Below, piece by piece: positions 19,328 through 27,280 of a stretch of DNA of 64,000 nucleotides. The notes beneath the pieces are model-generated. The model ran no database searches. It was not told the origin of the DNA and saw only the letters and a program-made list of their open reading frames with translations. Source of the DNA: Arthrobacter sp. 35W (GTDB taxonomy: Bacteria; Actinomycetota; Actinomycetes; Actinomycetales; Micrococcaceae); assembly GCF_000482545.1 (NCBI RefSeq), contig NZ_KI519454.1:2640954-2704953 (forward strand), in the 5' to 3' direction. Within the stretch, counting starts at the first letter, position 1. Each line of letters opens with the position of its first letter. The position numbers and the translations under genes were made by a program.

Positions 19328-19384
19328 CTAGGTGACAGTTGCCGCACAAAAAACCGAAGTTTTTGTGCGGCAACTGTCACCTAG
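19328..19384. repeat. Long palindrome with CTAGGTGACAG ends (family A, copy 2)
   Basis: Perfect 25-bp inverted repeat (19328-19352 with 19360-19384) and a 7-nt loop. The outer 11 bp match copy 1 at 10378, and the right-hand 17 nt (19374-19390) are identical, but the inner stem (TTGCCGCACAAAAA) is different and still perfectly paired. Sits immediately after the UPF0182 stop codon (minus strand). Confidence 0.85.
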
Positions 19385-19389
19385 TTGGG

Positions 19390-22389
19390 CTACGGGGTGG
19401 CGGGGGCCGACGGCGTTGCGGTCGCGGTCGGCGTGGCCGCCCCCAGCTTGGCCTCGGCGGCCAGAGCGGCCTCGATGGCCGCGTTCAGCTTCGTCTGCGC
19501 TGCGCCGTAGGCGGCGAAGTCACCCTTGGCCAGCGCGGCCTGGCCGTCCTTGATGGCCTGGTTGGCGTCCTGGAGGGCCTGCGCCAGCTGGGCCTGCGCG
19601 CCCGGATCGGTGGTGCCTCCCGTGCCGCCGGTTCCCCCGGTGCCGCCCGTCCCACCGGTGCCGGGGTTCGTTCCGTCCTTGCTGGAGTCCCCAGCCTGCG
19701 CGCCGGAGTTGCCACCGAAGAGCTGGTCGAGTGCCTCATTCAGGGTCGCGGCGTAGCCGATCTTGTCACCGAAGGCCACCAGCACACGCTGCAGCGTGGG
19801 ATAGGAGGCCGCGCCGGTGGACTTCACGTAGACCGGCTGGACGTACAGCAGACCCCCGCCCACGGGCAGCGTGAGCAGGTTGCCGTTGATCACCGAGGAC
19901 TGGCCCAGCTTCAGCACGTTCAGCTGCTGGGACACCGTCGGATCGGAAATGAAGGTGTTCTGCACCTGCGCCGGACCGGGGACCTGCGTCTCCGGTGGCA
20001 GCGCCAACAGCCTCAGCTTGCCGTAGCCGGGGTCCTTCACGCCCTTGACATTGCCAGCGTCGGCGCTGGCGGCGAGGAACCCGTACATCACGTTGCGCGG
20101 CTCGGTGCCGGGCACCGCCTGCGGAATGAACGAGGACGTCAGCGAGAACGAGGTCTTGTCCTGGCCGGGCATCTGCAGCGAGAGGTAGTACGGGGGCTGC
20201 TTCACACCGGTGGTGGAGGTGGTGGGATCGTCCGGCACGCTCCACGCGTCGTTGTTCTTGTAGAAGTCGCCGGCGTTGTCCACGTGGTAGCGTCCCAGCA
20301 GCTCGCGCTGGACCTTGAACAGGTCCTCCGGGTAGCGCACGTGGCTCATGACGTCCCCGGACATTTCCGAGTACGGCTTGATGGTGGCCGGGAAGGCCTT
20401 CTGCCAGGCCTTTAGCAGCGGATCGGTGTCATCCCAGGCGTACAGGGTCACGGAGCCGTCGTAGGCATCCACCGTGGCCTTGACCGAGTTGCGGATGTAG
20501 TTCACCGAGCTGTTGGGCAGGGCGCCGGTGCCGCTCTTCTGCGTCAGCGAGTCGGTCGTGGCGGAGTCCAGCTGCTGCGGCTGCGAATACGGGTAGCTCG
20601 CACTGGTGGTGTAGCCGTCCACGATCCACTTCACGCGGCCGTCCACGAGCGTCGGGTACGGGTTGCCGTCGATGGTCAGGTACGGCGCCACCTTGGCAAC
20701 GCGCTCCTCCGGCGTGCGGTCGTAGAGGATCTGCGACTTCTCGTTCACACCGTCGGTCAGCAACAGGTCCGAGGACTGGAACTTCAGCGCGTACAGGAGG
20801 CGGTTGAACCAGTTGCCCACGCTCGGCCCGGCATTGCCGGAGAAGGTGGTCTTGGTGTCGTCGCCGCCGGAGCTCTGCGGACGGTCCAGCTCCACGTGGT
20901 TGGCACCCTCCGGGGCGCCGACGATGGAGTAGTCCGAGGTGAACTGGCCGAAGTAGATGCGCGGCTGGTAGCTGGAATCGGTGCCCAGCACGCCGTTGGA
21001 GGGAACACCGGACTGCATGAAGACGGGCTTGCCGTCCACAGTGGCCGTGTTGCCGTAGGCAGCCACCACGCCATAGCCGTGCGTGTAGACCAGGTGCTTG
21101 TTGTACCAGGTCTGCTGGCCGGGGTTGATGCCATCCGGGTTCAGCTCGCGGACTGCGATGACAGTGTCCTGGACCTTGCCGTCGATCGTGTACCTGTCAA
21201 CATTCAGCGTGGCCGGGAACTTGTAGTACGGGCGGTACTGTTCCAGGTTGGCGAAGGTGGAGGAGATCAGGTTCGGATCCAGCAGGCGGATGTTGGCCGC
21301 CGTCTCGGCGTCCTTGCGCAGCGCGCCGGCAGTCGCCGTCGTCGTCGCGCTGTATGGGATGACATCAATGTCGGAGAGCCCGTAGGCGTTGCGCGTCATG
21401 TCGATGTTGCGCTGGATGAACTGCGATTCCAGGTTGGCCTCGGAGGGCACCACCTGGAACTGCTGGACGGCCCAAGGGTAGATGCCGCCAGCCAGGATGG
21501 AGGTGATGACCAGCATCGCGGTGCCGATGATCGGCAGGCGCCAGCGGCCCACCACGGCGGCCACGATGAACATGACAGCCACAATGGCTGCGGCGACGGC
21601 CAGGATGGCCTTGGTGGGGATGACGGCGTTGACGTCGGTGAACATGGCGCCGGCGCGGTAGCCGGAGCTGTCCTGCAGCGTCGAGTAGCGGTCAAGCCAG
21701 AAGTTCGCGGCCAGCAGCACCAGGAAGACTGCACCCAGCACGGCCAGATGGATCTGCGCAGGGCGGGACGTGTACAGCCCCCGCTCGCTGACGCGGATGG
21801 CCCCGTAGAGGTAGTGGGTCAGCACCGCGGCAATGAAGGAAACGACGACGGCGCTGATCAGCAGCCCCGCCGCGAAGCCCAGGAACGGCAGCGTGTTCGT
21901 GTAGAAGCTGATGTCCAGGTTGAACTGCGGATCGGTCTGCCCGAAGGGTTCCTGGAAGAAGAACAGCAGCACCTTCTGCCACTGCGCTGCGGCGGCGGTC
22001 CCGGCAAAGAGGCCGAAGACGGCCGGAACACCGATCATGACGAGCTTGCGGACGGGCTCAAGCTGCGCCTGGTAGCGGTTGAGGTTGTCGGCAATCTCGC
22101 TGTCCGGAGCGTAGACCGGGCGGGCGCGGTAGGCCACCTTCAGCGAGGCGTAGACGGCGGCCGCCATGACCAGGAAGCCGGCCAGGAAGGTCAACCCCTT
22201 GGCCACGTTTTCCCGCCAGAACACGTCCAGGAAGCCCAGCTGGTTGTACCAGAGGACATCCGTGTAGACGTTGGCGAAGAAGACAAAGCCAATGACCAGC
22301 AGCGCCACCACTATCAAGGTGGGCAGCAATGCGCCGCGGCGGCGCCTGATGGGCATTGGTCGGTGCGGGGGCTCGGGACGGGAAGTCAC
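19390..22389 (-). CDS. UPF0182 family large membrane protein
   Basis: 999-aa protein of the UPF0182 family, widespread in actinobacteria and cyanobacteria and without known function. About seven transmembrane helices fill residues 20-320 (first one [30 protein letters not shown]), followed by a large external domain of about 600 residues that is Tyr/Asp/Pro rich, and a low-complexity GGTGGTGG linker with an Ala/Gln helix at the C-terminus. The GTG start at 22389 has GAGGA five nt upstream. Same strand and just downstream of the PDZ/Lon-type protease gene, an arrangement I recall from Mycobacterium (Rv3193c-Rv3194c). Confidence 0.92.
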   Translation of the reverse strand: MTSRPEPPHRPMPIRRRRGALLPTLIVVALLVIGFVFFANVYTDVLWYNQLGFLDVFWRENVAKGLTFLAGFLVMAAAVYASLKVAYRARPVYAPDSEIADNLNRYQAQLEPVRKLVMIGVPAVFGLFAGTAAAAQWQKVLLFFFQEPFGQTDPQFNLDISFYTNTLPFLGFAAGLLISAVVVSFIAAVLTHYLYGAIRVSERGLYTSRPAQIHLAVLGAVFLVLLAANFWLDRYSTLQDSSGYRAGAMFTDVNAVIPTKAILAVAAAIVAVMFIVAAVVGRWRLPIIGTAMLVITSILAGGIYPWAVQQFQVVPSEANLESQFIQRNIDMTRNAYGLSDIDVIPYSATTTATAGALRKDAETAANIRLLDPNLISSTFANLEQYRPYYKFPATLNVDRYTIDGKVQDTVIAVRELNPDGINPGQQTWYNKHLVYTHGYGVVAAYGNTATVDGKPVFMQSGVPSNGVLGTDSSYQPRIYFGQFTSDYSIVGAPEGANHVELDRPQSSGGDDTKTTFSGNAGPSVGNWFNRLLYALKFQSSDLLLTDGVNEKSQILYDRTPEERVAKVAPYLTIDGNPYPTLVDGRVKWIVDGYTTSASYPYSQPQQLDSATTDSLTQKSGTGALPNSSVNYIRNSVKATVDAYDGSVTLYAWDDTDPLLKAWQKAFPATIKPYSEMSGDVMSHVRYPEDLFKVQRELLGRYHVDNAGDFYKNNDAWSVPDDPTTSTTGVKQPPYYLSLQMPGQDKTSFSLTSSFIPQAVPGTEPRNVMYGFLAASADAGNVKGVKDPGYGKLRLLALPPETQVPGPAQVQNTFISDPTVSQQLNVLKLGQSSVINGNLLTLPVGGGLLYVQPVYVKSTGAASYPTLQRVLVAFGDKIGYAATLNEALDQLFGGNSGAQAGDSSKDGTNPGTGGTGGTGGTGGTGGTTDPGAQAQLAQALQDANQAIKDGQAALAKGDFAAYGAAQTKLNAAIEAALAAEAKLGAATPTATATPSAPATP

Positions 22390-22539
22390 TTAGATCCTCA
22401 ACTCAAAGGTGTGGTGCTGTTGCGTGTGATGGTCGAAGCATGCCACAGCACGCCTCACTAGGAGCCACGAACGAGCCCGTGGCTAAGTTCCGCCATGAAG
22501 TGGATGAACCCCGGCACCGTTGGACCATGGCTGATCCTC

Positions 22540-23646
22540 TCAGCCGGCCGTGCAGGTGGGAAGGGTGGAGCCGTCCGCCCCGGAGCCGATCAGCTTCACC
22601 GCGTCATAGGCCTCGGTCAGGGTGTCCACCTTGACCACCTGCAGCCCGTCGGGCACGTGGCCAACGACGTCGTTGCAGTTGGCACCGGGGGCCAGGAACA
22701 CCGTGGCTCCGCTGTTGCGGGCGCCGATCATCTTCTGCGCGATGCCGCCGATGGCGCCCACATTGCCCTGCGGATCGATGGTGCCGGTGCCCGCGAAGTG
22801 CTTGCCGCCGGTGATGTCGGAGGGAGTGAGGGTGTCGATGATGGCCAGGGCGAACATCATTCCGGCGCTCGGCCCGGTGATGTTCTGCAGTCCAAACTTC
22901 ACCTCAAAGGGGAAGGTGGGGACGGTTTGGAGGGAAATCCCGAGCAGATATTTGCCATTGTCCCCCAGCGTGGGTGCCACCGAGACGTCCTGCTCGGCGC
23001 CGCCGCGTTTGACGCGCACGGCCACGGGCTTGCCGGCTCCGTCCGCGAGCGCCTGCTGGATGACGGACAGATCCGTCACCGGGGCGCCGTCGACGGCCAG
23101 CACTACATCCCCCACCTTGAGTTTGCCCTCGGACGCGGAGCCGGCCGGGATCTGTGCCACGGTGAGCTCGGTGGTGTACTTGATGCCCAGCTGGTTCAGC
23201 GCGGCCGCGGTGGAGGTGTCCTGCGAGGAGGTCATGGCCGCGGCTCCGGCGGTGTTGGCGTCCTGGGCCGTGGTGCCGGGCGGGTAGATCAATTCGGCCG
23301 GGAAGACCGCCTTGTCCGGATCCGCCCAGCCCTGGAGCGCCTCAAGGATGTTGATCGAGTTGCCCGGAAGACCCCCGCCCTGGCGGACGGTGACCATGTC
23401 CAGGCTGCCGGTGACGGGGTAGGTGTCCGCGCCGGAGATCTGGATGATCGGCGTGCCGTTTTCCTTGCCCAGGGTGTTGAAGGTGGGGCCCGGGGACTCC
23501 ACCACATAGGGCACGGGCATCAGCAGCGCCGCGGCACCCAGCACGGCGGCCAGGACGCCTGAGACGGCCATGGTGGAAAAGCGGCCATCCCGCGGCCGTG
23601 CGGCGGCCGTGGGAACCACTGGCCCTGCGGGCGTTTCCTCGCTCAA
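22540..23646 (-). CDS. PDZ-domain secreted protease with Lon-type (S16) active site (YlbL family)
   Basis: 368 aa from a TTG start at 23646, preferred because GAGAGGA lies 8 nt upstream and a clean membrane anchor follows (residues 27-48). A PDZ domain spans about 155-225. The C-terminal part is a Lon-like S16 peptidase with catalytic Ser260 (TGPSAGMMFAL) and Lys305 (GGIAQKMIGA). The product is therefore an extracytoplasmic ATP-independent Ser-Lys protease, like Bacillus YlbL. Neighbours UPF0182 (downstream) and the divergent DUF2342 gene form a conserved actinobacterial trio. Confidence 0.9.
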   Translation of the reverse strand: MSEETPAGPVVPTAAARPRDGRFSTMAVSGVLAAVLGAAALLMPVPYVVESPGPTFNTLGKENGTPIIQISGADTYPVTGSLDMVTVRQGGGLPGNSINILEALQGWADPDKAVFPAELIYPPGTTAQDANTAGAAAMTSSQDTSTAAALNQLGIKYTTELTVAQIPAGSASEGKLKVGDVVLAVDGAPVTDLSVIQQALADGAGKPVAVRVKRGGAEQDVSVAPTLGDNGKYLLGISLQTVPTFPFEVKFGLQNITGPSAGMMFALAIIDTLTPSDITGGKHFAGTGTIDPQGNVGAIGGIAQKMIGARNSGATVFLAPGANCNDVVGHVPDGLQVVKVDTLTEAYDAVKLIGSGADGSTLPTCTAG

Positions 23647-23852
23647 AAGAACTGTCCTCTCATGCGCCAGCCGGCGCTGCAACACGGGGCACAGCTCATG
23701 TGTCCCGGTGCCCAGCCTACAAGTTCTCCCCGCGAGCTGGCTGTGAATCCGCGGGCTTTGCCTGTAGCGAACGACGCCGCCGAGAGGGCGACAATGCGTT
23801 GGCGGCGGCGGTAACGTGATTTGCATAGCCAAGTCCTCCCAACGATCGGCCA

Positions 23853-25304
23853 GTGATGACCCAGAACCCAGCCAACAGAGACGACGACGATACGCCCAAG
23901 GATCCGCTGTCAGAGATGCTGGCGAATTTGATGGGTGGCCAGGGCATGGAGGGCTTCGACCCGGCGGCGCTGGCCAAGGCTGCCGGCCTGCCGGACGACC
24001 CCAACGCCCTGCAGGCGATCTTTGCCCAGGTGCAGTCCATGATGAACTCCTCCAGCGACGGAGCCGTCAACTGGGATCTGGCGCACGACCATGCCCGGCA
24101 GGCAGCGGCCGGGAACGATCCCTCCGTTACGCCCACCCAGTCCCGGGAGGTCGATGAGGCGCTGCGGCTGGCCGAATTGTGGCTGGACCCCGTCACAGAC
24201 CTCCCCAGCACGGGCATCATCGGCCAGGCCTGGTCCCGCGCCGAATGGGTCGAAGAGACTCTGGGCACCTGGAAGCGGCTGACCGAGCCGGTGGCCAACT
24301 CCATCGCCTTCGCCCTCTCCAACGCCATGGGCGAACAGATGCCCGAGGAAATGAAGTCCATGATGGGCGGAGCCTCCTCGATGCTGGCCAATATGGGCGG
24401 TGCCCTCTTTGGCATGCAACTCGGTGCCGCCGTCGGCGCCCTCGCCAAGGAGGTCCTCGGCTCCACCGACATCGGCGTCCCCTTGGCGGACCTGCAGATG
24501 GCGCTGCTGCCGGCCAACGTCAAAGCCTTCGGCGAGGGGCTGGACATCCCCGAGCAGGAGGTGCGGCTGTTCCTGGCCCTGCGCGAGGCCGCCCACGCAC
24601 GCCTCTTCGTCCAGGTCCCCTGGCTGCGCGGCCACCTGCTCGGCGCCATCGAGTCCTATGCCCGCGGCATCCACATCGATATGTCCCGGATCGAAAACCT
24701 GGCCCGCGATCTGGATCCGAGCAACCCCGAGGCTCTGCAGGCCGCATTGTCCGAGGGCGTCTTCATGCCGGCACGCACCCCCGAACAGGAAGCTGCCCTG
24801 GCCAAGCTGGAAACCGCCTTGGCGCTGGTGGAGGGCTGGGTCGATGAACTCACCTTCGAAGCCGCCGCCAATCTGCCCTCCGCCGCTGCCTTGCGCGAGA
24901 CCATCCGCCGGCGCCGTGCCACGGGAGGCCCGGCCGAGCACGCCTTCGGTGCTCTGGTGGGCCTGGATCTGCGCCCGCGCCGGCTCCGTGAGGCCGCAGC
25001 CCTATGGGCCTCGCTGAAGGAGGCCCGCGGCATCGCCGGCCGCGACGCCATCTGGAAGCACCCCGACCTGCTGCCCACCACCGAGGATCTGGACGACCCG
25101 GCAGGCTTTGCCGGCCGGCGCACCCTGCTGGAGGCCTCCGACTCCGAGGTGGACGCGGCGCTGGAGAAGCTGCTGGCCGGCGAGTTCGACGCTCCGGACG
25201 CCTCCGGCACCGAGGCAGACAGCACCGGCGACGGCGGCCCCGGCCCGGATGAGTCCGGTGCGGACGGCTCCGGATCCGACGGCGGGGACTCCCCCAAGGC
25301 CTAG
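23853..25304 (+). CDS. DUF2342 putative zinc-dependent protease-like protein
   Basis: 483-aa soluble protein of the DUF2342 family (putative hydrolase or zinc-dependent metalloprotease). N-terminal Asp/Glu-rich segment, then an Ala/Met/Gly-rich central region (MGGASSMLANMGGALFGMQLGAAVG, split here by class not by cut) and the family signature LREAAHARLFVQVPWL near residue 250. In this branch the first His-Glu pair of a normal HExxH is REAAH, so zinc binding and catalysis are uncertain. The last 40 residues are acidic and Gly/Ser rich. Start is GTG 23853 or ATG 23856. Divergent from the PDZ/Lon-type protease gene; ends at a near-perfect palindrome. Confidence 0.83.
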   Translation: MMTQNPANRDDDDTPKDPLSEMLANLMGGQGMEGFDPAALAKAAGLPDDPNALQAIFAQVQSMMNSSSDGAVNWDLAHDHARQAAAGNDPSVTPTQSREVDEALRLAELWLDPVTDLPSTGIIGQAWSRAEWVEETLGTWKRLTEPVANSIAFALSNAMGEQMPEEMKSMMGGASSMLANMGGALFGMQLGAAVGALAKEVLGSTDIGVPLADLQMALLPANVKAFGEGLDIPEQEVRLFLALREAAHARLFVQVPWLRGHLLGAIESYARGIHIDMSRIENLARDLDPSNPEALQAALSEGVFMPARTPEQEAALAKLETALALVEGWVDELTFEAAANLPSAAALRETIRRRRATGGPAEHAFGALVGLDLRPRRLREAAALWASLKEARGIAGRDAIWKHPDLLPTTEDLDDPAGFAGRRTLLEASDSEVDAALEKLLAGEFDAPDASGTEADSTGDGGPGPDESGADGSGSDGGDSPKA

Positions 25305-25337
25305 ACGGACCACTCCCCCAAGCGCCTCGGTGCAGCG

Positions 25338-25399
25338 GGGATGCAGAATGCCGTTGGGGACGCAGTAGATACTGCGTCCCCAACGGCATTCTGCGTCCC
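25338..25399. terminator. Near-perfect 62-nt palindrome between convergent genes
   Basis: Arms of 30 nt (25338-25367 with 25370-25399) around a 2-nt centre, with a single G-T wobble (25342/25395). Lies between the DUF2342 gene and the convergent YgjP-like gene. Far longer than a normal terminator stem. Confidence 0.8.
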
Positions 25400-25428
25400 A
25401 GAAGGAATTCACCGGGAGCCGGCGCACG

Positions 25429-26067
25429 CTACTCCTCGACGTCGTCGTCCATTCCCGTGCCGGCGTTGGCTCCGGCATCGAGCCCGCGGGAGGTGGCGTA
25501 GCTGACGCCGTTCAGGAAGGCCTTTGCCTCCTCCTGCCGCGGACAGCCTGCCAGTTCCGCCCAGAAGGCCGGGCTGTGCGAGGGGACCAGCAGATGCGCC
25601 AGCTCGTGCAGGATCACGTAGTCCACCACCCACTCCGGCATGCCCTGGAGCTGGTTGGAGAGCCGGATCGTCCGTCGGGACGGGGTGCAGGAGCCCCAGC
25701 GTGAGCGCTGGTTGGACACCCACCGCACCGACAGCGGCGTCGCGCGTCCGCCCAGATAGCGCTGGGACAGGGCCGCCGCGCGCGCCATCAGGGCGTCATC
25801 ACCGGGCGCCGTCCGCCCCGGCCCGGCCTGGCGGACCGTCCGGGCCTCCAGCTTGGCCAGCATGCGCTCCACCCAGTGGAGCTCCTGCGCGGCGGTGAAA
25901 TGCGCGGGGATGGCCACCACGGCGGTTCCACCCTCCCAATTCGCCGACACCGTCCGCTTGCGCCGGGCCGAGCGGCGCACCACCACGGGCGCGCCGGACG
26001 CGGTCCGCAGCGGCACGGCACCGGAGGCGGGGGCTGGATCCGAGGGTCCGGATTTGGCTTTCGTCAT
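25429..26067 (-). CDS. YgjP-like (DUF45/WLM) metallopeptidase
   Basis: 212-aa predicted zinc metallopeptidase of the YgjP/DUF45 family. Core landmarks are RWGSC (124-128), ILHELAHLL with HELAH at 154-158 as the zinc and catalytic site, and SHSPAFW (third ligand His164). The N-terminal 40 residues are Ala/Pro/Arg-rich and the C-terminus is acidic (DDDVEE). Biological substrate unknown; YgjP relatives have been linked to nucleotide or protein processing without agreement. TAACGT lies 6 nt before the ATG at 26067, predicting a leaderless transcript. Confidence 0.88.
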   Translation of the reverse strand: MTKAKSGPSDPAPASGAVPLRTASGAPVVVRRSARRKRTVSANWEGGTAVVAIPAHFTAAQELHWVERMLAKLEARTVRQAGPGRTAPGDDALMARAAALSQRYLGGRATPLSVRWVSNQRSRWGSCTPSRRTIRLSNQLQGMPEWVVDYVILHELAHLLVPSHSPAFWAELAGCPRQEEAKAFLNGVSYATSRGLDAGANAGTGMDDDVEE

Positions 26068-26212
26068 GGTTCGACGTTACCGCCCCGCCCACCGTACCCC
26101 CGTCATGGAAATTCATTCTGTGGATAACGCCACAACCCATTTCCCGCCGTGCCACCATCGAAGAACCCGCGGCCGCGAACCCGTCCCGACCGCATGGCGG
26201 AAGGCGGCGGCC

Positions 26213-27280
26213 ATGGCCCACATCAACCCCGGACTGCGCATCGCCCACCGCGGCGCGGGTTCACTCCAGATCGGCGTGGGACCGGGCGGCCTGGTGGTGG
26301 AGGGCCTGGACGAGCGAGAGGAGGCCTTCATCGCCATGCTCGCCACCGGCAGGGGTGCACCGGACCCCCGCCAGGAGGCGGCGCGGGCGGGCATTGGCGA
26401 GGCCCGCGCCGTGGAGCTGCTGGCGGCGCTGGAGCCCGTCCTCTTTCCCACGGAGGCCGGCGAAGGATCCACCGGGATCCGGTCCGAGCGGCTCCGCCCC
26501 GAGGAACGGCGGCTCGCGGCCCTGCACCACCGCCCGGCGGACACCCTGCTGGGCCGCCGGGAACACGCCGTCGTGCGCATCAACGGGCTCGGGCGGACGG
26601 GCGCGGCACTGGCCCAGGCACTGGTGGCGGCGGGGGTGGGGACCATGCTGCTGCAGGACGACGCCGTGGTGCGGCTGGCCGATGTGGGGCCGGGCGGCTA
26701 CCGGATGGCGGACATCGGCATGCCCCGCAGTGCGGCCGTGCGGCGGGCCCTGCTCAGTCTGGACCCCGCCTGCCAGCCGCACATCGTGCATGCCGGCTCC
26801 GCGGCCAGCGAGGACTTCCACCTGCTGGATCTGGTGGTGCACTGCGGCCACGACACGGTGGACGCGGCAACATCGGCCGCGCTCATGCGCCGGGACCAGC
26901 CGCATCTGCTGGTGCTGCACAGAGAGCAGGACGGCACGGTGGGGCCGCTGGTGCTGCCCGGTGTGGGGGCCTGCGCCGAATGCGTGGAACGGCACCGGGC
27001 CGATGCCGACCCGCAGTGGCTGGGCGTCTGCGCCTCCCTGGCCGGCGGCGAGGAACCGGGCGAAGACGCTCCTTCTGCCCTGTCGCTGGCCGGCGCCGCG
27101 GCACGGGCGGCGCTGGTGTTTCTGGACGGGGTCCATGCACCGGCCGCCCTCTCGGCGGTGCTCACCCTGCGGGCCTCGGATGCCGCCTGGTCCCGCACGG
27201 AATACACCGCGCACCCGGGCTGCGGATGCCAGTTCCAGCGTCAGGCGCTGGCCATGATCTCCAATACCGCCTCGCCGTAG
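26213..27280 (+). CDS. ThiF-like (E1-type) Rossmann protein with N-terminal winged-helix-like region
   Basis: 355 aa, starting MAHINPGLRI with GGAAGG 8 nt upstream. Residues about 119-250 resemble the ThiF/MoeB/E1 adenylylation fold (VVRINGLGRTGAALAQALVAAGVG, then VVRLADVGPGGYRMADIG), and CAEC (254-257) and CGC (337-339) could bind zinc as in E1 enzymes. However the usual acidic-then-SNLxRQ motif is replaced by ADVGPGGYR, so adenylylation is doubtful. Residues 1-110 contain no Rossmann features and look like a small helical domain comparable in position to the peptide-recognition domain of ocin-ThiF proteins. No precursor peptide gene is seen nearby. Its 3' end overlaps the convergent uvrD2 gene by 40 bp. 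Confidence 0.75.
   Translation: MAHINPGLRIAHRGAGSLQIGVGPGGLVVEGLDEREEAFIAMLATGRGAPDPRQEAARAGIGEARAVELLAALEPVLFPTEAGEGSTGIRSERLRPEERRLAALHHRPADTLLGRREHAVVRINGLGRTGAALAQALVAAGVGTMLLQDDAVVRLADVGPGGYRMADIGMPRSAAVRRALLSLDPACQPHIVHAGSAASEDFHLLDLVVHCGHDTVDAATSAALMRRDQPHLLVLHREQDGTVGPLVLPGVGACAECVERHRADADPQWLGVCASLAGGEEPGEDAPSALSLAGAAARAALVFLDGVHAPAALSAVLTLRASDAAWSRTEYTAHPGCGCQFQRQALAMISNTASP

Noticed and set aside
20896-22461. A 521-codon frame opposite the UPF0182 gene
   Set aside because: Gly/Val/Asp/Gln-rich shadow of a confirmed gene.
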